This document shows positions 1 to 10,366 of a stretch of 57,767 nucleotides of DNA, in pieces. Source of the stretch: Ignavibacteriae bacterium HGW-Ignavibacteriae-2 (GTDB lineage Bacteria > Bacteroidota > Ignavibacteria > Ignavibacteriales > Melioribacteraceae); assembly GCA_002839805.1 (NCBI GenBank), contig PGYT01000012.1, positions 1-57,767 of the forward strand, read 5' to 3'. Under the pieces are notes generated by a model. The model had not been told where the DNA came from. It saw nothing but the letters and a program-made list of their open reading frames with translations, and ran no database searches. The position numbers and the translations under genes were made by a program. The first letter of the stretch is position 1. Every line of letters begins with the position of its first letter.

Positions 1-24
1 TTCGTTTCTAAAGTGTTTTCGATA

Positions 25-1665
25 CTACTCATTCTTCATTTCCTCGAGTTGACTAAAATCATAAGGTTCGTGAGTAACTATTGGTATTTCCTCAAAATTC
101 TCCAACGGAGGCGGCGATGTTGTATGCCATTCAAGTGTAACACCGCCCCACGGATTTTGTGTGGATTTTTTGCCATGAAAAATGCTATAAACAATATTCC
201 AGATTACTATAGTAAGAGCAATAAGCATTAACCATGAGCCTATTGTTGAAACAAGTTGCCACCCGCTAAATTCTGGCAGATAATCATAATATCTTCTCGG
301 CATCCCCATATAACCCAAAATAAATTTCGGGAAATACAACATATTGAAAGCAATAAAGAAAAGCGCTACACCAATGTTGGCGACTCTAATATTGTACATT
401 TTACCAAACATTTTTGGAAACCAATAATATAAAGCTGCAAAGAAAATGGTACCCGTTCCGCCGAACATAACATAATGAAAATGTGCAACAACAAAATAAG
501 TATCGTGCAAATGAATGTCGGTAGCAAGTGAACCTAATACAAGTCCAGTTAATCCGCCTATTGAAAACAGAAAAATAAAAGCCATTACCCATAAAAATGG
601 CGGTTTAGGATCTATTGAGCCTTTATACATTGTAGCCACCCAATTAAACACTTTCACTCCGCTGGGTAAAGCAACAATAAACGTTAATAACGAAAAAATG
701 ATTCTTGCCATATCGCTCATTCCGCTGGTAAACATGTGATGCGCCCAAACCAAGTATCCCACAAACGCGATAGCCAAAGATGACATTGCGATTGCCCTAT
801 AACCGAAAATGGTTCTGCGGGAAAAAGTAGGAATAATTTCCGATACAACACCCATTGCTGGTAAAATCATTATATATACTGCGGGGTGAGAATAAATCCA
901 AAACATATGCTGGTATAAAATTGGATCGCCGCCTAATGCAGGATCAAATATTCCTACTCCGAAAAATCTTTCTATGATAACAAGTAAAATTGTAATTCCA
1001 ATCACAGGTGTGGCAATTATTTGAATCCATGCAGTAGCATAAGTGCTCCAGACAAATAAAGGCATTTTAAACCAGCCCATTCCTGGAGCTCTCATTCTAT
1101 GGACTGTTGTAACAAAATTTAATCCGGTTAAAATTGAAGAAAATCCAAGAATGAATGCGGCGAAAATTGCCAGTGAAACGTTTGATCCGGTTCTTACAGA
1201 ATATGGTATATAAAATGTCCAACCTGTATCAATTGGGCCGCCCGGTAACACTAAAGAAACAAGTACAAATATCGCTCCTATTATGTAAATCCAGAACGAT
1301 AAAAGATTTAGTCTTGGGAAAGCAACGTCTTTAGCTCCAATCTGTAGTGGTAAAAAGAAATTACCGAATACCGCGGGTATGCCTGGAATAATGAACAAAA
1401 AAATCATAATTACACCGTGAAGTGTAAAAAGACTATTATAAGTTTGCGCCTCCATTATGGTTTTGCCGGGGGATATCAATTCCAAACGCATAAAAATACC
1501 GATAATCACCGCAACCGAAAAGAAAAAGGCTATTGCAGTTAGATACATCAAACCTATCCTTTTATGATCGGTGCTTAATATCCACGCAAAAATTCCGGAC
1601 TTGGCTTTTGTAGTACCTTCTTCGTAAAATGATTTTCCATTTAAGGCAATAGTGCCATTAGCCAT
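25..1665 (-). CDS. coxA: Cytochrome c oxidase subunit I, A2-type haem-copper oxidase
   Basis: Catalytic subunit of the terminal oxidase, 546 aa with about 12 membrane segments, reducing O2 with electrons from cytochrome c and pumping protons. Visible ligands are His83 (low-spin haem), His260 with Tyr264 (CuB and its cross-linked Tyr), His309/His310 (CuB), and His395/His397 (haems a3 and a). Asp113 and Asn120 mark the D-channel entrance and Lys338 the K-channel. The sequence YSHPAVY replaces the Glu-containing HPEVY of A1 enzymes, which marks the A2 subfamily. An AGGAG Shine-Dalgarno lies 8 nt before the ATG. It is the last complete gene of the ACIII operon in the window. No CuA-bearing subunit II gene precedes it; that gene may lie past the left edge. 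Confidence 0.96.
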   Translation of the reverse strand: MANGTIALNGKSFYEEGTTKAKSGIFAWILSTDHKRIGLMYLTAIAFFFSVAVIIGIFMRLELISPGKTIMEAQTYNSLFTLHGVIMIFLFIIPGIPAVFGNFFLPLQIGAKDVAFPRLNLLSFWIYIIGAIFVLVSLVLPGGPIDTGWTFYIPYSVRTGSNVSLAIFAAFILGFSSILTGLNFVTTVHRMRAPGMGWFKMPLFVWSTYATAWIQIIATPVIGITILLVIIERFFGVGIFDPALGGDPILYQHMFWIYSHPAVYIMILPAMGVVSEIIPTFSRRTIFGYRAIAMSSLAIAFVGYLVWAHHMFTSGMSDMARIIFSLLTFIVALPSGVKVFNWVATMYKGSIDPKPPFLWVMAFIFLFSIGGLTGLVLGSLATDIHLHDTYFVVAHFHYVMFGGTGTIFFAALYYWFPKMFGKMYNIRVANIGVALFFIAFNMLYFPKFILGYMGMPRRYYDYLPEFSGWQLVSTIGSWLMLIALTIVIWNIVYSIFHGKKSTQNPWGGVTLEWHTTSPPPLENFEEIPIVTHEPYDFSQLEEMKNE

Positions 1666-1689
1666 TTATTAAAACTCCTATTAACATTT

Positions 1690-2457
1690 TTATTTTTTCT
1701 TTTTTATTAAAAGAAATACTAGAAAAACTCCAATTCCCAGCAGCATTACAGAACCCACTATTCTTGTTATATTAATAGTGTAGGATCTGCCCGCAGGGTC
1801 GTAACTGAAGCAAAACTGCAACACCTTGGAAATCGTTGGATTTGTTTTACCGCTCTGTGCATCAATCAATGCCATTTTAACATCGAACGGATTAAATGTT
1901 GGTCCAAACAGATATCTTGATATTTTCCCTTTTGGAGTAACTGTAACAACAATACCGGCATGCACAAAATTTTCATCGTCGGGTTTAAAATAAAATCCAA
2001 CAGCGTCTGTAACTTTTTTAATATTTAAGCTATCCCCGGTTAAAAAAAGCCAATCTTCAGGAGGAAATTTTTTCCTCATTCCTTCTAAATAATTTTTTTT
2101 CCACTTTGCAGCAATGGCGGGAGTTTCATGGTGATCGAAACTTAAAGAAATTATTTTATAATCAACCCCTGGTACCAAATCCACTTTGTTTGCCACCCAT
2201 CCCAACTCAGTCTGTAACGGGGAGCATATTCCGGGACATTCATAATAAACCAAAGCCAGCAAAACGGGTTTGTTCAGTAAATCATACAAAGCAACTGTAT
2301 CGCCTTCGGAGGTTATAAAAACCGCATCAACGGGGATGTAATCACCAAGTTTTTCATCCACTCCAACTTCTATATGCTCCGACTGGGGCAATAGAATCAT
2401 TGGGAACAAAATCAGGTAACTTATTATTAAACAATATCTTAAACTGCTTTTCTTCAT
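1690..2457 (-). CDS. sco: SCO1/SenC-family copper chaperone
   Basis: Thioredoxin-fold copper chaperone of 255 aa, probably needed to metallate the oxidase CuA site. The copper-binding CPGIC motif is at Cys74/Cys78 and the distal ligand is His166 (VHAGIVVTV). It has an N-terminal signal or anchor segment (about residues 5-25) and, less usual for the family, a second hydrophobic segment at about 234-251 followed by KKKK. It may therefore be held in the membrane at both ends with the domain outside. Its ATG overlaps the stop of the upstream cytochrome c gene by 4 nt, so the two are translationally coupled inside the ACIII-oxidase operon. Confidence 0.93.
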   Translation of the reverse strand: MKKSSLRYCLIISYLILFPMILLPQSEHIEVGVDEKLGDYIPVDAVFITSEGDTVALYDLLNKPVLLALVYYECPGICSPLQTELGWVANKVDLVPGVDYKIISLSFDHHETPAIAAKWKKNYLEGMRKKFPPEDWLFLTGDSLNIKKVTDAVGFYFKPDDENFVHAGIVVTVTPKGKISRYLFGPTFNPFDVKMALIDAQSGKTNPTISKVLQFCFSYDPAGRSYTINITRIVGSVMLLGIGVFLVFLLIKKKK

Positions 2458-3401
2458 TTAGCATCTATTTGTTTATTCAGATTTGCTATTTGGCGTAAAT
2501 AGGTGAATAAATTTTGCCAATTCGATTTATCCAGCGAAATAATTGAAGAATTAAATCCCCTTTCATTAGGAGCAAGACTCACCGATTTAATAAAATCGTC
2601 AGTCGTCGATTCAATTTCGCCATAAAAAGTGGATTGTGCGACTGCCGCAGGATCAAACGAATATTCCTTTAATAATCGTGCTCCCGGTAATTCTGAGGTT
2701 TTTTCCAAATAATTAAATAAACCTGCTTGTGACTCAGAATTTTTAAATTCTTTTATTATTAAACTTTCGGATTTTTTTACTGGAATCTGATTTGGAACAT
2801 TTGTGCCCTCAGATAATCGATAAGCTAAATCAACTTCGGAAATCTGCTCTTCCGTAATTTCCGGATACTCCGCTAATGTTCGCATATAATGAATTATGGA
2901 GATTCTATCTGCGGGTGAAAGATATTCGTATGCAGCCATTCCATTTTTTATAATTCCTTCCTGCAATGTTTTATACAAATCCTGAAAATTACGACCATTT
3001 GTCCAACCGGTTTCCTCTTGAAAATTTCTGGGTTTAGGATTCAGCGCCACTCCAGCTGGTCCATCGCCCATTCCCTGCGCTCCGTGACACGATAAACAAT
3101 TGGCGTCGTATAATTCTTTGCCCTTATCAATAATTGTTTGATCTGGGGATTTAATTTTGCTTAAATCCACGGCAGGCATTATTCCACCTTTTTTAAGGGG
3201 AATATCTCTTTCTACATTCAACGAATCAATGTATGAAACTGGAATTGTATTATATGAAATTGAATCCAGATTTTTTACGTAAAAAATACCAATCAAAATA
3301 ATTACGATAAAAAAATACGGATACACAATTGCGAATAATCTAAGTGGATTACTCAGCAATTCTTTAAAATTAATTTCGTCTTCAACTTTTTTTCTATTCA
3401 T
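2454..3401 (-). CDS. Membrane-anchored monohaem cytochrome c of the ACIII-oxidase operon
   Basis: A 315-aa protein with one membrane anchor (about residues 22-42) and a single class I cytochrome c domain: haem site CLSCH at 102-106 and likely axial Met155. After the domain come about 130 residues without recognised motifs. It sits just after actF and overlaps sco by 4 nt. I infer that it carries electrons from ACIII to the oxidase. It is not subunit II, because no CuA motif (CxxxC...H..M) is present. It resembles the cytochrome half of the ActD-ActE fusion two genes upstream, so duplication is possible. The gene identity is clear; the exact place in the electron path is inferred. Confidence 0.88.
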   Translation of the reverse strand: MNRKKVEDEINFKELLSNPLRLFAIVYPYFFIVIILIGIFYVKNLDSISYNTIPVSYIDSLNVERDIPLKKGGIMPAVDLSKIKSPDQTIIDKGKELYDANCLSCHGAQGMGDGPAGVALNPKPRNFQEETGWTNGRNFQDLYKTLQEGIIKNGMAAYEYLSPADRISIIHYMRTLAEYPEITEEQISEVDLAYRLSEGTNVPNQIPVKKSESLIIKEFKNSESQAGLFNYLEKTSELPGARLLKEYSFDPAAVAQSTFYGEIESTTDDFIKSVSLAPNERGFNSSIISLDKSNWQNLFTYLRQIANLNKQIDAK

Positions 3402-3414
3402 TTATATACCGATA

Positions 3415-4605
3415 CTATAATCTGAAGTTTAAACCCCTTTTTAATTTGGGGTCGCCTATTGGAATTAAATTTTGATTTTTAGATTTAAATGTGAATATTA
3501 ATATCAATAAACCGACCGCAAGAATCGGGAATCCTAATTCTATCCATCCGAAAACTGCATAACCTTTTCCATAAGTTGGCATCACTAACCAATATAAATC
3601 ATAAAAGTGAGCGAATAAAATCCAAACCGACATAAATTTTAATCTTTTCGGATCCATTTTTGATGGCTGGGATAATAAACCAAAATATGGCACAATAAAA
3701 TGGACAATAATAAGTCCTATTGATACGAACATCCAGTTCCCTTCCCACCTGTGGAGAAACCAAAAAGTTTCTTCCGGAAGATTCGCATACCATATCAACA
3801 AATACTGGCTGAAGGCTATATATGCCCAGAAATTAACAAATGCGAACAACAAGGCACCTAAACTATAATAATGATCTCTAACCATACCCTTAACAAAATA
3901 TCCTTTTTCCACTAAGAGAACTATTGCGAGAGTTGCGGCAGCCAAAGCTGCAAGTACAGTCCCGGAAAAGTAATAAACCCCTAATATTGTAGAGAACCAA
4001 TGAGGCTCCAAACTCATTATCCAATCAATTGCTGAAAATGTAACTGTAAGAGCAAAGAAAGGCATAAAAACAGCCGATATTTTTATGTTTTTCGATGTAA
4101 GCGATTGGTCACCCGATATATCCTGCTTTTTAGAATTTCGGGTAATTACAAAATAAAAAGTTAACCAAATAACAAAAAAAGCTATCATTCTAATTATAAA
4201 AAAAGAGACGTTTAGATATCCTGATTTAGATTTAAGTAACGTATCCGATTGCACAACCTCATTGTGTGTCCAATGGAAAAGATCGTGCATATTAAATAAT
4301 AAAGGCAAAGCTACAATAGGGAGGATAACTAAAGTAGCCGCGAAAAATTCGAGCACTCTTCGGAAAGGAGTACTCCAAACAGCACCGGCTAAATATTCTA
4401 ATGCTACAAAAAACAAGGATCCTAGACCGATACTTGTTAAAAATAACAATAGAATCAGATTGTTAAATGCCGCTCTTGTATGATCAATAAAAAAGGCAGA
4501 TATAACAATTACCAAACCGACTCCGAATAGCGCGAAACCGAGCTTGGTTAAAATGCCGGGTAGATCTTTTTTCGAATAATCGATATTTGTTTGGTTAGAA
4601 CTCAT
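3415..4605 (-). CDS. actF: Alternative complex III subunit ActF (NrfD/PsrC-like membrane protein)
   Basis: Polytopic membrane protein of 396 aa with about ten hydrophobic segments and almost no soluble domain. It is the second NrfD-like membrane subunit of alternative complex III, the quinol:cytochrome c or HiPIP oxidoreductase that replaces bc1 in this group. The N-terminal segment with FFIDHTRAAFNN and the repeated Trp/His-rich helices are characteristic. Position after actD/E supports the call. It overlaps the upstream actDE gene by 4 nt (ATGA), so coupling is tight. It could be confused with ActC, but ActC is encoded separately upstream and is more NrfD-like. Confidence 0.9.
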   Translation of the reverse strand: MSSNQTNIDYSKKDLPGILTKLGFALFGVGLVIVISAFFIDHTRAAFNNLILLLFLTSIGLGSLFFVALEYLAGAVWSTPFRRVLEFFAATLVILPIVALPLLFNMHDLFHWTHNEVVQSDTLLKSKSGYLNVSFFIIRMIAFFVIWLTFYFVITRNSKKQDISGDQSLTSKNIKISAVFMPFFALTVTFSAIDWIMSLEPHWFSTILGVYYFSGTVLAALAAATLAIVLLVEKGYFVKGMVRDHYYSLGALLFAFVNFWAYIAFSQYLLIWYANLPEETFWFLHRWEGNWMFVSIGLIIVHFIVPYFGLLSQPSKMDPKRLKFMSVWILFAHFYDLYWLVMPTYGKGYAVFGWIELGFPILAVGLLILIFTFKSKNQNLIPIGDPKLKRGLNFRL

Positions 4606-5741
4606 TCTAAATCCGACTCCTTAGCGTTTAGAGATCTTTGTAAAACTCTTAAATATAAAATTGTCGCCCATCTTTCCTTTCTCGTCATTTGGCTCGCGTA
4701 AGAGGGCATAATGTTTTGACCTTCCGTTATCACATGATATAATCTTCCATCGGTCCAAGTTCTAACTTTTTCTGAATGAAGACTCGGCGGATTTGGAAAC
4801 TGTCCTCTTAAACGGCTATCTCCTTCTCCATAATATCCATGACAAGGGCTGCAATAGATATCATATTTTTTCTTACCCAAATCCAAATTCTTTTCAGTTG
4901 GCAGTAGAGTATTTTTTAAATATTTACCTGCTGATTCAGGATCACCTTTAAATTGATAAGGCATGTTTCCCCTTGCAACGGTTCCCTCTATAGGTGTGCG
5001 CATTGCTTTGCCATCCGAAAAAAAGCTATTATTATCCTGAGGAATAATTTTCGACTGTTCCATCATCCAATTGAATGGTACCATGAACATTAATTTATTC
5101 AATGCAAAATAGGTCGATCCTGAAACTACAACCGCAATTATAATGAGCAGAGAAATAAACTTCGGTTCAAAAATTTTGTGTTCTGTAGAAATCTCAGCTT
5201 GGTCATAATATATCGCCGTAATGTCTTTTGCTCCAAGTTTGGCGAGTAATTCCTTTGCTGATTCTTCTGTAAATTTTAAGTCATCCGCTTGTAATAGAAT
5301 TCCATATTTATTAGAAGAAACTTTTTTCATATACTCGGTATCATGCAGTGGATGGCTAATATTCGGAAATTTAAAAAACAGTGCTATCATAGTTACAACA
5401 GTAGCAATTGAAGCCGCTAAAACCGTCACTTCGAATATTATTGGCACGAATGCTGGAAACGCGAAAAAGGGTTTGCCGCCTATCACTATAGGGTAGTCGA
5501 ATACCGATAAAAAATACATTAAAGTTACCGCGGAAATTGTACCCGTTAAACCGAATATGAGAGCTGCGTAACCCAATTTTGACACTGGCAGTTTCATCGC
5601 ATTATCCATACCATGCACAGGATATGGAGTATTTACGTCAAATTTTTTGTAACCATCTTCAGCGACTTTGTTGGCCGCTAAAATAATTTCATCTGGTGTA
5701 TCGAATATTCCGGTATAACCGTATAAAATTTTATCACTCAT
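4602..5741 (-). CDS. actDE: ActD-ActE fusion: DUF3341 membrane domain plus monohaem cytochrome c
   Basis: A 379-aa protein joining two ACIII subunits. Residues 1 to about 235 form a DUF3341/ActD domain, with hydrophobic segments near 58-78, 95-125 and 195-215. Residues from about 275 onward form a monohaem cytochrome c with CSPCH at 297-301 and probable axial Met345. In well-studied ACIII operons (Rhodothermus, Flavobacterium) ActD and ActE are separate proteins. Here the reading frame runs unbroken through both, with no internal stop or frameshift. The fusion would fix the haem next to the membrane module. It overlaps actF by 4 nt and lies 2 nt after actC. Confidence 0.9.
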   Translation of the reverse strand: MSDKILYGYTGIFDTPDEIILAANKVAEDGYKKFDVNTPYPVHGMDNAMKLPVSKLGYAALIFGLTGTISAVTLMYFLSVFDYPIVIGGKPFFAFPAFVPIIFEVTVLAASIATVVTMIALFFKFPNISHPLHDTEYMKKVSSNKYGILLQADDLKFTEESAKELLAKLGAKDITAIYYDQAEISTEHKIFEPKFISLLIIIAVVVSGSTYFALNKLMFMVPFNWMMEQSKIIPQDNNSFFSDGKAMRTPIEGTVARGNMPYQFKGDPESAGKYLKNTLLPTEKNLDLGKKKYDIYCSPCHGYYGEGDSRLRGQFPNPPSLHSEKVRTWTDGRLYHVITEGQNIMPSYASQMTRKERWATILYLRVLQRSLNAKESDLE

Positions 5742-5743
5742 TA

Positions 5744-7111
5744 TTAATGATCTCCATGTGAAGGTTGAGATCCTTCAACAACTGCTTTTACTTCGGCAAT
5801 TGAAACAACTGGTAAAGTTTTAGTAAATAACAATAACCATGTAAAAAAGAACCCAAAACTACCTAATAATATAGCACCGTCTACTAACGTTGGCGCATAA
5901 TATGCCCAACTCGATGGTAAATAATCCCTTGATAATGAGGTAACAGTTATCACAAATCTTTCGAACCACATACCGACATTAACAAGCACGGCAATAACAA
6001 ACATAATGGGGATACTTCTTCGTATTTTTTTAACCCAGAACAGTTGCGGAAATATTACATTGCATGAAACCATTATCCAGTAAGCCCAGGCATAAGGACC
6101 GAAAGCTCTGTTGATAAAAGTAAATTGTTCGGGTTGAACACCGCTATACCATGCTATAAAAAATTCCATGGCGTAAGCGTAACCAACCATTGATCCGGTA
6201 AGAAGAATAATTTTATTCATTCTTTCCAGAGTATTTAAAGTTATTATATGTTCGTAATTGAATATTTTTCTGATAAAAATCAAAACATTTTGAACCATAG
6301 CGAAGCCTGAGAAAACGGCTCCTGCTACAAAATATGGCGGAAATATTGTTGTATGCCAGCCGGGCATTATAGAAACGGCGAAGTCGAAACTCACTATTGT
6401 ATGTACAGATAGAACCAAGGGAGTTGCAAAACCAGCTAGAATAAGATAAACCATTTCGTAATGCTGCCAGTGTCGGTTGGAATGTCTCCAACCCAAACTT
6501 GTGACGGAATAGATTAATTTTTTAATTTTATTTGATGTTCTGTCTCTCAGAGTGGCAAAATCCGGTATCAGCCCAACATACCAAAAAATAAACGAAACGG
6601 TAAAATAAGTTGATACAGCAAAAACATCCCAAAGTAACGGTGATGTAAAATTGACCCATAAGGAATGTTGATTTGGATAAGGGAATAAGTAACCTGCCAG
6701 CCAGGGACGACCAACATGTATAAGCGGAAATATTCCGGCGGTCATTACAGCAAAAATTGTCATTCCTTCAGCAAAACGGGCAATTCCATTACGCCATCTT
6801 TGTCTTAATAAAAATAAAATTGCTGAAATCAATGTTCCTGCGTGCCCTATCCCGACCCAGAATACAAAATTAACAATTGGCAAGCCCCATCCTACCGGAT
6901 TGTTGTTACCCCAAAGTCCGGTTCCGTAATAGAATGAAAGCAAAAGGGCAATAGCTCCTATACCCGTCATAGTTAAAGTAACAGCAAGAGCTAAATAATA
7001 TTTTTTGTCAGGCTTAGTTTCGAGAGGTTTAGCAATAAGATCATCAATTTCCCTTAGAGCGGGTCGACCTTCAATTACAGGAATCTCTCGTGTATAATCA
7101 ATCTCGTTCAC
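5744..7111 (-). CDS. actC: Alternative complex III subunit ActC (NrfD family)
   Basis: A 455-aa polytopic protein of the NrfD/PsrC family with about ten TM segments, the likely quinol-oxidising membrane subunit of ACIII. Recognisable parts are the N-terminal segment around [18 protein letters not shown], a Gly/His-rich helix ([11 protein letters not shown]) and several His/Trp-rich helices. It starts at GTG, not ATG. The GTG overlaps the actB stop (TAGTG, 1-nt overlap), with a strong GGAGGA Shine-Dalgarno 7 nt upstream, so this start is well supported. The gene is co-transcribed between actB and actDE. Confidence 0.95.
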   Translation of the reverse strand: MNEIDYTREIPVIEGRPALREIDDLIAKPLETKPDKKYYLALAVTLTMTGIGAIALLLSFYYGTGLWGNNNPVGWGLPIVNFVFWVGIGHAGTLISAILFLLRQRWRNGIARFAEGMTIFAVMTAGIFPLIHVGRPWLAGYLFPYPNQHSLWVNFTSPLLWDVFAVSTYFTVSFIFWYVGLIPDFATLRDRTSNKIKKLIYSVTSLGWRHSNRHWQHYEMVYLILAGFATPLVLSVHTIVSFDFAVSIMPGWHTTIFPPYFVAGAVFSGFAMVQNVLIFIRKIFNYEHIITLNTLERMNKIILLTGSMVGYAYAMEFFIAWYSGVQPEQFTFINRAFGPYAWAYWIMVSCNVIFPQLFWVKKIRRSIPIMFVIAVLVNVGMWFERFVITVTSLSRDYLPSSWAYYAPTLVDGAILLGSFGFFFTWLLLFTKTLPVVSIAEVKAVVEGSQPSHGDH

Positions 7112-10100
7112 TAAGCTTCCTCCGAATGAGTATTTCTAAGTTTGGCTAAATATGTAACATTTGGTTTAACATATAATTCTTCCAATACATGGTAACCTAA
7201 TTCGTGTTCACGGTATTTTGATATCTTGGATTCTTTATCATTAGTATCTCCGAATACAATAGCATCTGCAGGGCAGGCTGATTGACAGGCTGTTTTAACA
7301 TCGCTTCCTTTTAACTCCCTGCCCTCAGCAATGGCTGTTTCACGAGCTTCCATAATCCTCTGTACACAGAAAGTGCATTTTTCCATAACACCTCTTGATC
7401 TTACTGTAACTTCAGGATTATTTACTAATGAAGTCAACTCATTCTCGTAGTAAGCATCTGCAAAATGATCTCTGAAATTATAGAAGTTGAATCTTCTAAC
7501 TTTATAAGGACAGTTATTTGCGCAGTAACGTGTACCCACACAACGATTATATGCCATTTGATTAAGTCCATCGGGACTGTGATTTGTGGCATTCACCGGA
7601 CACACATTTTCGCACGGGGCATTATCACAATGCTGACACAGCATGGGCTGTCCGCTTACTTCGGGATCATCGGGAGTCCCCGAATAATATCTATCGATTC
7701 GAATCCAGTGCATTTCCCTGCCGTTTGCAACTTGATCTTTTCCAACAACCGGAATATTATTTTCTACATTGCAAGATGTTACGCAAGAAGCACAAGAGGT
7801 ACATTTATTCAAGTCAATAGACATTCCCCACTTAACGCCTTCGTATTTATGTTCCCGGGTTATACCTATTAAATTATGTTCGTCTTCGTGAAGAAACTTT
7901 GAATTCTTTTTATATTCTTCTACAGTTCCTTCCTGAATGATTTTCCTTATTTTGTGGAAGTCTTTTACAGAATTATCATCCAAAGGATGGTGCTCCTGAG
8001 TAGAAACTAATTTATATGAGCCTCCGGGTTTTGTAACGGCAGCGTTTGTTAGCAAATAATTTGAAACTTCTGTACCAGACATTAAGACGACGGCATTAAA
8101 ACCCGAATTCTTTCCGGCGTCTCCGATCACAGTTCTTCCGTAACCAAGTTCGATACTTAATAGTTTGTCGGCCATTCCTGGTTGAAGCATAACAGGTATT
8201 TCGAGAAACTTTCCGTTAACGACAACTTTTACGTAATCATTATTTTCTACTCCCAATTCTTTGGCAGAATTAGGAGAAAGCGCCGCATAATTATCCCAGG
8301 CTACTTTCGAAACAGGATGAGGAATTTCCTGAAGCCAGCCGTTGTTAGCGAATTTACCGTCACCGATAAAATAACTTTTCTGCAATTGAACTAAATATTC
8401 ACTGGTCGTTTCAGTGGATGAAATTTTATCAAAACTGCTCTGATTAAACGAATATTTTATTTGCGCTGAAGGTATTACTTTAACAAATCCATCATGTAAA
8501 GCATTGTACCAGTAACTTTTAAAATCTACGGGAGAGTTTTGCAGATTATAAATATCTTTAAAATTTTCCATCACAAAATGATGGATTGCATCCATAGAAT
8601 ATGCTTCAGCGCTTCCGTTTATCCAGGTAAGTAGAATATTTTCTTTCTGTCTTGTATTAAATATTGGAGCGATAAGTGGCTGCTGTAGTTCGTAAATATC
8701 TGATCGCACATAATTATCGCCCCAGCTTTCCAATTCGTTGCTAGCCGCCAATGTATATGTGGATTTATCAGATGTTTCATTTTCACTTTCAACAATGCTA
8801 ATTGTATTTGGTATTTTTTGGAATGCTTCCTCTAATCCTAATTCCTTAGGCATATTAAAAATCGGATTTATTCCAAAATTTATAAGTACTCCAATATTTC
8901 CTTTTGATGCCGAACTAACAAGTCCTTTTAATTCATCAGATGTACTCATTGGATGAAAATCCAGGTTAACAGAATTATAATCATACAGAGCGGAATTACC
9001 CAAAACCTCGTTTAACATAATTACAGCAGAATGAACGTCAACAGGTAAAATCTCACCGGCGAGAACGATGGATTGACCCTGATATTTAACAAGATCGTCT
9101 ACTAAATAGTTGATCTTAATCGAATCCAGTTTATATTTGTTTATAAAATTTTTGAGCTGGTATTTGGATATTAAAGATTTTATAGAAGCAGTAAGAGTAA
9201 TTTGCTGAACATTCTTTTTCAGTACAATTTCGTTGAGCAGACTTAAAACAAATTCCAGTTGAGCGTCCGCGCGCAATCTTATCCTATAGTCCGAATTAAT
9301 TCCTGTTAAACTCATTGCTCCTTCAACTGAATAAAGCCTGTTGAAGTTATTGGAGTTCATAACATCTTTTCTTTGTGTAAACAATCTAGTATTCTCAATT
9401 GTATTACCCTCTCTGCCCAAAAAGTCACTTTCCAGTGAAAGAATTATTTGAGCCTTATCAAGTTTAATACTCGGAACATTGCGTGATCCGTAAGAAGACT
9501 GCCAGGCAATTCGTTTATTTTCATCGCCAGATGATTGGTAACTGTACCATTTTGTTGTAGGAAATTTTTCTTTAAAATTATTAATAAGTTTTAATGTAGC
9601 TGGTGAAGCAATTCTATCTGTAATAATTGCGATCTCTTTATTCTTTACAACAGCTTCGCCTAATAAATCTAAAATTTCCGAATCGGCTTTTTCCCAGTCA
9701 ATTTTTCTCTTCTTTTTGTAAGGTTCTTTTAGTCTTTCCGGGTCGTAAAGATTTAACAACACTGCTGGAGATTGAGCATCAATTTTGCCCATATAGATCG
9801 GATGATCGGGATTTCCTTCAATATTAATAGGTCTTCCCTCACGCACTCGTACAAGAACACTTTTACCATTTACAATTGTTGCGTAAAAATTCGGCTTCCC
9901 CGGCAATACACCTTCGGGGCGTTTGGTGTATGGGATAATTTCCCCCTTGTCTTGATAATCCGAGCAAGCCGTTGCTGCAAAAGCTGCGGAAGCAGACAAC
10001 AAGGCGATAAATCTTCTTCGCGAAACTGTGTTTAATGTATCCGGATTAAATTCATCCGTTACCCCGTCAGCAAATTCGTTAGCTTTCGCTTTTAACACTG

Positions 10101-10170
10101 CTGGATCGTTGTAATATTCTTTTAAATTTTTCCAAAAGTCTTTTTTTTCTACAGTTTTTTTCAAGCTCAT
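7111..10170 (-). CDS. actB: Alternative complex III subunit ActB (molybdopterin-like plus iron-sulfur domains)
   Basis: A 1019-aa exported electron-transfer subunit. A twin-arginine motif ([10 protein letters not shown], Arg51-53) lies unusually deep, after about 48 polar residues. Next comes a long region resembling the molybdopterin oxidoreductase fold, which in ACIII carries no cofactor. A C-terminal ferredoxin-like module (from about residue 790) has four Cys clusters: [27 protein letters not shown] and CTFC...CQSAC. This is consistent with three [4Fe-4S] and one [3Fe-4S] centre as in other ACIII. Export by Tat fits the nearby tatC gene. It lies 11 nt after the small membrane peptide gene. 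Confidence 0.95.
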   Translation of the reverse strand: MSLKKTVEKKDFWKNLKEYYNDPAVLKAKANEFADGVTDEFNPDTLNTVSRRRFIALLSASAAFAATACSDYQDKGEIIPYTKRPEGVLPGKPNFYATIVNGKSVLVRVREGRPINIEGNPDHPIYMGKIDAQSPAVLLNLYDPERLKEPYKKKRKIDWEKADSEILDLLGEAVVKNKEIAIITDRIASPATLKLINNFKEKFPTTKWYSYQSSGDENKRIAWQSSYGSRNVPSIKLDKAQIILSLESDFLGREGNTIENTRLFTQRKDVMNSNNFNRLYSVEGAMSLTGINSDYRIRLRADAQLEFVLSLLNEIVLKKNVQQITLTASIKSLISKYQLKNFINKYKLDSIKINYLVDDLVKYQGQSIVLAGEILPVDVHSAVIMLNEVLGNSALYDYNSVNLDFHPMSTSDELKGLVSSASKGNIGVLINFGINPIFNMPKELGLEEAFQKIPNTISIVESENETSDKSTYTLAASNELESWGDNYVRSDIYELQQPLIAPIFNTRQKENILLTWINGSAEAYSMDAIHHFVMENFKDIYNLQNSPVDFKSYWYNALHDGFVKVIPSAQIKYSFNQSSFDKISSTETTSEYLVQLQKSYFIGDGKFANNGWLQEIPHPVSKVAWDNYAALSPNSAKELGVENNDYVKVVVNGKFLEIPVMLQPGMADKLLSIELGYGRTVIGDAGKNSGFNAVVLMSGTEVSNYLLTNAAVTKPGGSYKLVSTQEHHPLDDNSVKDFHKIRKIIQEGTVEEYKKNSKFLHEDEHNLIGITREHKYEGVKWGMSIDLNKCTSCASCVTSCNVENNIPVVGKDQVANGREMHWIRIDRYYSGTPDDPEVSGQPMLCQHCDNAPCENVCPVNATNHSPDGLNQMAYNRCVGTRYCANNCPYKVRRFNFYNFRDHFADAYYENELTSLVNNPEVTVRSRGVMEKCTFCVQRIMEARETAIAEGRELKGSDVKTACQSACPADAIVFGDTNDKESKISKYREHELGYHVLEELYVKPNVTYLAKLRNTHSEEA

Positions 10171-10181
10171 TATAGTTAGAC

Positions 10182-10352
10182 CTATTTATTTCTCTTAACG
10201 GCAGATGGATGAATATTTAATGTAATTTTTTTTTCAATTCCGTTTTTGTTGTTGTTAAAATATTTTAGTGGAGTGTTATTTAATAATGTTAAACCAAAAG
10301 CACTTAAACTGGCTGTAACAAAAAACTTTTTCCTATCAATTTTATTTTTCAT
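10182..10352 (-). CDS. Small membrane/Tat-like peptide between actA and actB
   Basis: A 56-aa protein starting MKNKIDRKKFF, then a hydrophobic stretch (about residues 12-27), then a short basic tail ending HPSAVKRNK. I chose this start because AAGGA lies about 8 nt upstream. The longer reading frame would run backwards through the end of actA, out of frame. Spacing is tight on both sides: 14 nt after actA and 11 nt before actB. The KKFF plus hydrophobic segment resembles a weak Tat or signal-anchor sequence. I recognise no family. It may be a small ACIII accessory or assembly peptide, or the remnant of a larger exported protein. Confidence 0.6.
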   Translation of the reverse strand: MKNKIDRKKFFVTASLSAFGLTLLNNTPLKYFNNNKNGIEKKITLNIHPSAVKRNK

Positions 10353-10366
10353 TCTTAAAATTCCTT

